18,312 bases of DNA. It comes from Dehalococcoidia bacterium. Lineage in GTDB: Bacteria; Chloroflexota; Dehalococcoidia; SZUA-161; SpSt-899. The position numbers and the translations under genes are program-made. How positions within the stretch are numbered: position 1 is the stretch's first letter; each line of letters opens with the position of its first letter. The stretch spans positions 1-18,312 of the forward strand of contig JALPXQ010000017.1 in NCBI GenBank assembly GCA_023271515.1. The letters are read 5' to 3'. The notes beneath the pieces are model-generated. The model saw nothing but the letters and a program-made list of their open reading frames with translations, did not search any database and had not been told where the DNA came from. This document shows positions 13,814-18,312 of this stretch, piece by piece.

Positions 13814-13988
13814 GAGGAAAACATCAAAGAATCGTCAGGCTACCAGGCAAAGTCACCAGGGATATTCCCTGCCCAGTCTCGCTCTTTGCCCGCAATGTCG
13901 CAAACCCAAACCTCCTCACCAGGTGTGTCCTGCGTGTGGAAGCTATCGCGGGAGAAAAGTATATCAGGTTACGAAAACCAAGAGATGA
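13800..13988 (+). CDS. rpmF: Ribosomal protein L32 (bL32)
   Basis: The 62-residue protein begins MALPKRKTSKNRQATRQSHQ, the typical L32 opening, and has a zinc ribbon made of CPQCRKPKPPHQVCPACG. It is a component of the large ribosomal subunit. It overlaps the DUF177 gene by 14 bases and fabK by ATGA, so ribosome assembly and fatty-acid synthesis genes share a transcript, a linkage common in bacteria. Confidence 0.97.
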   Translation: MALPKRKTSKNRQATRQSHQGYSLPSLALCPQCRKPKPPHQVCPACGSYRGRKVYQVTKTKR

Positions 13989-14938
13989 CCAAGATGAAGA
14001 CCATCCTGTGTGATCTTCTCGGCATCGCATATCCGGTCATCCAGGGAGGGATGGCCTGGCTGGGCACCTGGGAGCTTTCATCCGCCGTTTCCAGAGCGGG
14101 CGGACTGGGCATTATCGGGGCAGGTAATGCCCCGCCTGAGTGGGTGCGAGAGCAGATTCGCCGTACTAGAGAGCAAACTCAGAAGCCCTTCGGGGTGAAT
14201 ATTATGCTCATGTCTCCATTTCTCGAGGAGGTCATCGCTGTTATATTGGAGGAGAAGGTGTCCATTGTGTCCACCGGTGGAGGCAACCCGGGGGCTTATA
14301 TCCGCAGATTCAAAGAGGCTGGCATGAAGGTGATCCCGGTGGTCTCCAGCGTTGCTCTGGCCCGGCGTCTGGAGCGAGCAGGGGCCGATGCCCTGGTAGC
14401 CGAGGGGTTGGAATCGGGGGGGCATGTCGGCGATACCACAACGATGGCACTGGTTCCCCAGATAGTTGACTGCGTGAGTATCCCGGTGATCGCTGCAGGG
14501 GGGATTGGTGATGGAAGGGGCATGGCAGCGGCACTGGCTCTGGGGGCGCAGGGAATTCAGATGGGCACCCGCTTCATCTGCAGCACTGAGTGTGTCGCCC
14601 ATTCCCAATTCAAGGAGACGATTCTCAAGGCTCAGGATAGAGCTACAGTGGTTACCGGAGAATCCACCGGGCATCCAGTGAGGGTGATCAAGAACAGGCT
14701 GGCCCGTCAGTTCCTGGCGATGGAGAAGGATGGGGTATCCATCGAAGATCTGGAACGTTTCGGAGAGGGCAAGCTGCAGCTAGGAGTGATCCAGGGAGAT
14801 GTGGAGAATGGGTCTTTGATGAGCGGGCAGATTGCGGGGCTGGTAGGATCGATAAAGCCGGTTCGCACCATCGTCGAGGACACGGTAGCTGAGGCGGAAT
14901 CGATACTTGCCCGTCTCGGAAAAGGAGGTAAGGGGTAA
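13985..14938 (+). CDS. fabK: FabK-type enoyl-ACP reductase / nitronate monooxygenase family
   Basis: FMN-dependent TIM-barrel protein of 317 residues. FabK reduces trans-2-enoyl-ACP in the last step of each elongation cycle; the same family includes nitronate monooxygenases. Motifs seen are PVIQGGMAWLG (17-27), EGLESGGHVGD (140-150) with the catalytic-type His147, IAAGGIGDGRGM (169-180) and GIQMGTRFICSTEC (190-203). Position between rpmF and fabD favours FabK. I chose ATG 13985 (overlapping the rpmF stop as ATGA); ATG 13994 is also possible, while a frame open from 13886 runs through rpmF and adds a non-family stretch. The 3' end lies in a 7-bp tandem repeat. Confidence 0.88.
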   Translation: MTKMKTILCDLLGIAYPVIQGGMAWLGTWELSSAVSRAGGLGIIGAGNAPPEWVREQIRRTREQTQKPFGVNIMLMSPFLEEVIAVILEEKVSIVSTGGGNPGAYIRRFKEAGMKVIPVVSSVALARRLERAGADALVAEGLESGGHVGDTTTMALVPQIVDCVSIPVIAAGGIGDGRGMAAALALGAQGIQMGTRFICSTECVAHSQFKETILKAQDRATVVTGESTGHPVRVIKNRLARQFLAMEKDGVSIEDLERFGEGKLQLGVIQGDVENGSLMSGQIAGLVGSIKPVRTIVEDTVAEAESILARLGKGGKG

Positions 14939-14954
14939 GGGGTAATGGGTAAGG
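14927..14954 (+). repeat. Four-unit 7-bp tandem repeat across the fabK/fabD junction
   Basis: GGTAAGG occurs at 14927-14933, 14934-14940 and 14948-14954. The third unit in order (14941-14947) differs by one base, GGTAATG. The fabK stop TAA (14936-14938) lies in unit two. The single changed base creates the ATG of fabD (14945-14947), and units one and two provide its purine-rich ribosome-binding site. Confidence 0.7.
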
Positions 14955-15862
14955 TCGCCTTTGTCTTCCCCGGGCAGGGGTCTCAGGTAGTGGGGATGGG
15001 GCGTGATTTATTTGAGGTATCTCCCCGGGCACGACAGGTCTTCGAAGAGGCCGACGAAACGCTTGGATTTTCGCTCTCCAGTCTTTGTTTTAGTGGCCCG
15101 GAGGACAAGCTGCGCCAGACGGTGAATACCCAACCGGCGGTAATGACCACCAGCTTAGCCTGCCTGAGAGCCGCATTTGGGAAGGGGAATGGCTTACAGC
15201 CGGCATTTGTTGCCGGACATAGTTTGGGGGAGTACACCGCCCTGGTGGCCGCAGGGGTACTGAGCTTCTCTGATGGCCTACGTCTGGTCCAGGAGCGCGC
15301 TCGTCTAATGCATGAGGCTGGGCAGAAACGCCCCGGTGGGATGGCTGCCGTTATCGGCCTCGATCTGATCTCCCTGGAAGAGGTTTGTCAGGAGACCGGC
15401 ACTCAGATCGCAAATATCAACTCCCCCGATCAAACTGTGATCAGCGGCACAAACAATGGCCTGGCGTGGGCTATGGACCTGGCCAAGACCAGAGGCGCAA
15501 AGAGAGTGGTGCGATTGGGCGTCAGCGGTGGTTTCCATTCCTTCCTTATGCAGTCTGCCGCCGAAGGCCTGGCCAGAGCAGTTTCGCGATTTGATTTCTC
15601 CCATCCCCTGGTTCCGGTCGTTGCCAACACCACTGCCCATCCCGCTTCCACAGCGGAAGAGATAAGAAGTGGAATTCTGCGGCAGGTGTGTGGTTGTGTC
15701 CACTGGCAATCCTCTATCGAGTACATGATCGATGCCGGGGTTTCGACTTTTGTGGAGATCGGCCCCGGGCGGGTACTCACCGGGCTGATCAAGAGAATCA
15801 CTAAAGATGTTGAGGTTCTCAACATCAGCGATGTGGACTCCCTTTCGGCGATGCGTCCCTAA
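14945..15862 (+). CDS. fabD: Malonyl-CoA:ACP transacylase
   Basis: Transfers malonyl from CoA to acyl carrier protein to supply fatty-acid elongation. The 305 residues match the family length. Seen are FPGQGSQVVGMG (8-19) with Gln11, the nucleophile elbow GHSLGEYTALVAAG (91-104) with Ser93, Arg118, NSPDQTVISG (159-168) and GGFHS with His198 as the catalytic base. The substrate acyl carrier gene acpP is two genes downstream. The AGGGG ribosome-binding site comes from the tandem repeat around the start. Confidence 0.95.
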   Translation: MGKVAFVFPGQGSQVVGMGRDLFEVSPRARQVFEEADETLGFSLSSLCFSGPEDKLRQTVNTQPAVMTTSLACLRAAFGKGNGLQPAFVAGHSLGEYTALVAAGVLSFSDGLRLVQERARLMHEAGQKRPGGMAAVIGLDLISLEEVCQETGTQIANINSPDQTVISGTNNGLAWAMDLAKTRGAKRVVRLGVSGGFHSFLMQSAAEGLARAVSRFDFSHPLVPVVANTTAHPASTAEEIRSGILRQVCGCVHWQSSIEYMIDAGVSTFVEIGPGRVLTGLIKRITKDVEVLNISDVDSLSAMRP

Positions 15863-15882
15863 GGAACTTCCCAAATACTATT

Positions 15883-16296
15883 ATGACTGGCGTTCGACGC
15901 AAAGCCCGCATAATCGCTTTGCAGGCTCTATACGAATTCGATTGTGCCGGGCACGATCCGGCCTCTTCTACCTCGCGGCTGATCCGCGAGAGGCTACTTC
16001 CTGAGGATGCTGCCTCGTTTGCCCATGAACTGGTGAACGGGGTTCTGGATAGCAAAGAGGAACTTGATGCCCAGATACGGAGATTCGCCCCCAGCTTCCC
16101 GGTGGAGCAGCTCTCAATGGTGGACAGAACCATACTGCGGATGGCCATCTATGAGATGATGATCGGAGGCAAGGTGCCGGTCAAGGTTACTATAAATGAG
16201 GCCGTGGAACTGGCAAAGACCTTCGGCAATGAGAATTCCTCTAAATTCATTAATGGGGTTCTGGGTTCGGTTAGCGCAATGATCTTAGAGCGTTGA
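15883..16296 (+). CDS. nusB: Transcription antitermination factor NusB
   Basis: NusB binds boxA RNA with S10 (NusE) and supports rRNA transcription antitermination. The 137 residues show the N-terminal RRKARIIALQALYEFD and the highly conserved C-terminal block MVDRTILRMAIYEM, then VTINEAVELAKTFGNENSSK and FINGVLGSV. The gene lies 20 bases after fabD. Its place between two fatty-acid synthesis genes is less usual than the common ribH-nusB or accC-efp surroundings. Confidence 0.94.
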   Translation: MTGVRRKARIIALQALYEFDCAGHDPASSTSRLIRERLLPEDAASFAHELVNGVLDSKEELDAQIRRFAPSFPVEQLSMVDRTILRMAIYEMMIGGKVPVKVTINEAVELAKTFGNENSSKFINGVLGSVSAMILER

Positions 16297-16375
16297 ATAG
16301 CATGCCCCTGAACCCCTGGTCAGGTCCAGGAGCAGTCTTGTCAGGAACTTACAACTTTACCAGGGAGGAGAAGAT

Positions 16376-16636
16376 ATGGCCACAGTTTTCGAGCGAGTCA
16401 GGAAAATTATCGTGGAGCAACTTGGTGTCGAAGAGGAAGAGGTAACACCTGAGGCTTCATTCGCTGATGATCTAAATGCGGATTCTCTTGATCTGGTGGA
16501 GCTGGTGATGGCGTTTGAGGAGGAGTTCGGAGATGACACCAATCCGCTGGAGATACCAGATGAGGACGCTGAGAAATTACTAACCGTGAGGGACGTGATT
16601 GATTACCTGAAAGAACGCGGGTTTGAGGATGATTAA
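16376..16636 (+). CDS. acpP: Acyl carrier protein
   Basis: Carries growing acyl chains on a phosphopantetheine arm attached to Ser37 of DDLNADSLDLVELVMAFEEE (31-50). The 86 residues are rich in acidic amino acids, as expected. The loop after the second helix (FGDDTNPLEIPDEDAEKL) is about two or three residues longer than the common EFGIEIPDEDAEK form. A strong GGGAGGAG lies before the ATG. A 79-bp gap separates it from nusB, and no clear promoter is seen there. Confidence 0.96.
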   Translation: MATVFERVRKIIVEQLGVEEEEVTPEASFADDLNADSLDLVELVMAFEEEFGDDTNPLEIPDEDAEKLLTVRDVIDYLKERGFEDD

Positions 16637-16654
16637 TCCATAGGGGGTCTCAAG

Positions 16655-17248
16655 TTGGCAACTCTCGCTGATCTATATCGTGAAATCGCGCTCTGTCGAG
16701 ATTGTGAGCTGGCAGAATGCCGCAATATGGTAGTGCCTGGAGAGGGGGCCGAGGATGCTGCGATAATGTTCATCGGCGAAGCCCCGGGATTTCACGAGGA
16801 CCAGCAGGGGCGGCCATTCGTGGGCGCTGCCGGGCAGTTCCTGGATAATCTATTGCACTCAATTGGCCTTGATCGAAGCAAGGTCTACATCTGCAATATC
16901 ATCAAGTGCCGGCCTCCGGGCAATCGGGATCCACTCCCCAGGGAGGTGGATGCCTGCCGGAGGTGGCTTGAGCGCCAGATTGAGCTCATCGATCCCCGGA
17001 TGATTGTTACTCTGGGGAGGCACTCTATGAGCAGGTACTTCCCCGGTGCAAGCATAAGCAAGGTTCATGGCACGGCGCGGAACCTCGATGGCAGGATATG
17101 CTTTGCGATGTATCATCCGGCTGCCGCCCTGCATCAACAGAGCCTGCGCCGCACCATCGAGGCGGATATGCTCAAGATCCCCGGCCTACTGGCCCAGGCT
17201 GCGGACACAAAACCAGCTCCGGAGCCCAGGCAACTGAGCATGTTTTAG
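16655..17248 (+). CDS. Uracil-DNA glycosylase, family 4 (Fe-S)
   Basis: Removes uracil from DNA to start base-excision repair. The 197 residues carry the four cysteines of the [4Fe-4S] cluster (Cys14, Cys17, Cys85, Cys101), motif A GEAPGFHEDQQGRPFVGAAG (41-60), NIIKCRPPGNRDP (81-93) and YHPAAALHQQSLR (153-165). The TTG start is supported by AGGGGG about 7 bases upstream and by family length. The protein ends PEPRQLSMF; QLSMF fits the bacterial sliding-clamp binding consensus QL(S/D)LF and follows a flexible Ala/Pro-rich linker. Confidence 0.94.
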   Translation: MATLADLYREIALCRDCELAECRNMVVPGEGAEDAAIMFIGEAPGFHEDQQGRPFVGAAGQFLDNLLHSIGLDRSKVYICNIIKCRPPGNRDPLPREVDACRRWLERQIELIDPRMIVTLGRHSMSRYFPGASISKVHGTARNLDGRICFAMYHPAAALHQQSLRRTIEADMLKIPGLLAQAADTKPAPEPRQLSMF

Positions 17249-17300
17249 GGAAATGGCGAATAAGGCTTGTCCTCGCGAAGGCGGGGAGAGGAGGGGGGCA

Positions 17301-17870
17301 ATGATAAGCACCAGGATCAAATTCACCTATGGCGATTATCTTCAACTGCCGGAGGACAAACGCTACGAGCTTATTGAGGGGGAGTTCTTTATGGTTCCTT
17401 CACCAAGTTGGTCACATCAAACGATCTCTGCTCGCCTGTTCAGAGCCATAGACAACTATGTCAGGACTCACAAACTGGGCGAAGTCCGCTACGCCCCACT
17501 GGATGTTGTTCTCTCCGAGGAGAACGTTCTTCAGCCGGACATATTGTTTGTTTCCCGCGAGCGACTCAATATTATCACCGAGAGAAACATCCAGGGAGCT
17601 CCCGATCTGGTTGTGGAAATACTCTCCCCTGCCACGGCCCAGAGGGACAAGGAACTCAAGCAAAAGCTGTATGCCAGGTTCGGCGTTCAGGAATACTGGC
17701 TGGCGGACCCCATCGCCAGGACAATCGAAGTGATGAGCCTGGCAGAGACCGGGTTTGAGAGCGTCGGGCTGTACCACGAGGGAGCCATTCTAAGATCTCC
17801 CCTTCTGAGGGGGCTTCCCATCGGGCTTCAGGAGATATTCTCAGGAATCCAGATAGATGGCAAAAGTTAG
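17301..17870 (+). CDS. Uma2-family (DUF820) restriction-endonuclease-like protein
   Basis: The family adopts a PD-(D/E)xK nuclease-like fold; its biological role is mostly unknown, though it is abundant in Chloroflexi and cyanobacteria. The 189 residues show the N-terminal YGDYLQLPEDKRYELIEGE (10-28), QPDILFVS (78-85) with Asp80, DLVVEILSPAT (102-112) with Glu106, and KLYARFGVQEYWLADP (122-137). I chose ATG 17301, with GAGGAGG just upstream. A longer frame from 17253 adds 16 residues that are not family-like. The active-site residues look intact. Its end overlaps the next gene by 14 bases. Confidence 0.88.
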   Translation: MISTRIKFTYGDYLQLPEDKRYELIEGEFFMVPSPSWSHQTISARLFRAIDNYVRTHKLGEVRYAPLDVVLSEENVLQPDILFVSRERLNIITERNIQGAPDLVVEILSPATAQRDKELKQKLYARFGVQEYWLADPIARTIEVMSLAETGFESVGLYHEGAILRSPLLRGLPIGLQEIFSGIQIDGKS

Positions 17871-18312
17871 CATAAGGCGAAGACGAACCCTGCCGAGATC
17901 GCGCAGGAATGGCATAGGCTGGCGTGCTTTGCGATCCGTTATGCCCGGACTGTTTCTGCGAGTGGTATTGGTTGGACTTATCGTTGGTGTGCTATTCTTC
18001 CTCCACGAGACCATCTCCAGAGTGATACTGCGTTCCCTGGGGCTGGCCATAATCCCGGTGCTGCTATGGATTGTTATCCTTGCCTGGATACTATGGAGAG
18101 GCCGCTTCGGCAGTCTGCTGCGGCACTGGAACTTGTGGCTCGGGGCTTTGCTGCTCAGCGCTGCCGTTATAGGTGTAATGGCCCTCTTTCGTCCCGCGGT
18201 AACTATAGCCGGTGTTTCGTTGCGTGAGGTAACCCTGGCTGGATATCTGGGAGGGCGTATCGTGGGAACGTCCTACGAGTGGGTCAGGCTTCTGGGCCTG
18301 GTTTCGCTGGGT
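17857..18312 (+). CDS. Multi-pass membrane protein, probably FtsK N-terminus (partial)
   Basis: The reading frame is open from ATG 17857 to the window edge (152 codons). It begins with a short basic tail (about 23 residues with many Arg). Hydrophobic helices follow at about 32-50, 57-80 and 91-110, and near the end a glycine-rich GYLGGRIVG segment and the start of a further helix. A basic tail, four or so membrane segments and a GG...G motif fit the N-terminal domain of the DNA translocase FtsK/SpoIIIE. The motor domain, which would prove it, lies outside the window. It overlaps the Uma2 gene by 14 bases. Confidence 0.5.
   Translation, partial: MAKVSIRRRRTLPRSRRNGIGWRALRSVMPGLFLRVVLVGLIVGVLFFLHETISRVILRSLGLAIIPVLLWIVILAWILWRGRFGSLLRHWNLWLGALLLSAAVIGVMALFRPAVTIAGVSLREVTLAGYLGGRIVGTSYEWVRLLGLVSLG

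Noticed and set aside
16297..16375. Promoter with TTGTCA before acpP
   Set aside because: No acceptable -10 box lies 16 to 18 bases downstream of TTGTCA (16338-16343); the region also has only a 5-bp CCTGA/TCAGG inverted repeat.
17253..17300. Longer N-terminus for the Uma2 protein
   Set aside because: The added 16 residues are not family-like, and a strong ribosome-binding site sits directly before ATG 17301.

Overview
The window reads as a fragment of an anaerobic bacterial chromosome with moderate GC content. An Rnf complex, many iron-sulfur proteins, a FabK-type enoyl reductase, a family 4 uracil-DNA glycosylase and a Uma2 protein together suggest an anaerobic Gram-positive-like or Chloroflexota lineage, perhaps Dehalococcoidia-related. 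That assignment is inference from gene content, not from a marker tree. Every complete gene lies on the + strand. Only a gene start at the extreme left edge, perhaps HPr, is on the minus strand.

Region 1 (1-1633) is a sulfur-related cluster. It holds a small NIL-domain gene broken by one extra G in a six-G run, a 5'-truncated remnant of a ThiS/MoaD-like sulfur carrier that has lost its C-terminal Gly-Gly, and an intact NifS/IscS-type cysteine desulfurase.

Region 2 (1724-12453) is the energy-conservation block. A near-consensus sigma-70 promoter (TTGACA, 17 bases, TAAAAT) and a structured leader of about 80 nt precede rnfCDGEAB, the ion-pumping ferredoxin:NAD+ oxidoreductase. Directly behind it is an Mrp/Mbh-type cation/proton antiporter cluster in the order E-F-G-(MbhD)-(MbhE)-B-C-D-D'. 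This is the order of the antiporter half of archaeal membrane-bound hydrogenase operons, but there is no hydrogenase. No large MrpA subunit is present; a 589-residue second antiporter-like subunit stands last. Rnf would build an ion gradient from reduced ferredoxin, and the antiporter would exchange Na+ and H+.

Region 3 (12454-13264) holds an orphan MoaD/ThiS protein with an intact C-terminal Gly-Gly, a tRNA-Glu(UUC) with its own promoter, and a 186-bp MITE-like element. The element has 15-bp inverted ends (one mismatch) and a perfect 8-bp target-site duplication. It sits just behind the -10 box of the promoter for the next operon.

Region 4 (13289-18312) is a housekeeping run: DUF177 (YceD), rpmF (L32), fabK, fabD, nusB, acpP, a family 4 uracil-DNA glycosylase ending in a candidate sliding-clamp-binding peptide, a Uma2-family nuclease-like protein, and the start of a membrane protein that is probably FtsK and runs off the right edge.

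No CRISPR array, rRNA, prophage or complete insertion sequence is visible.
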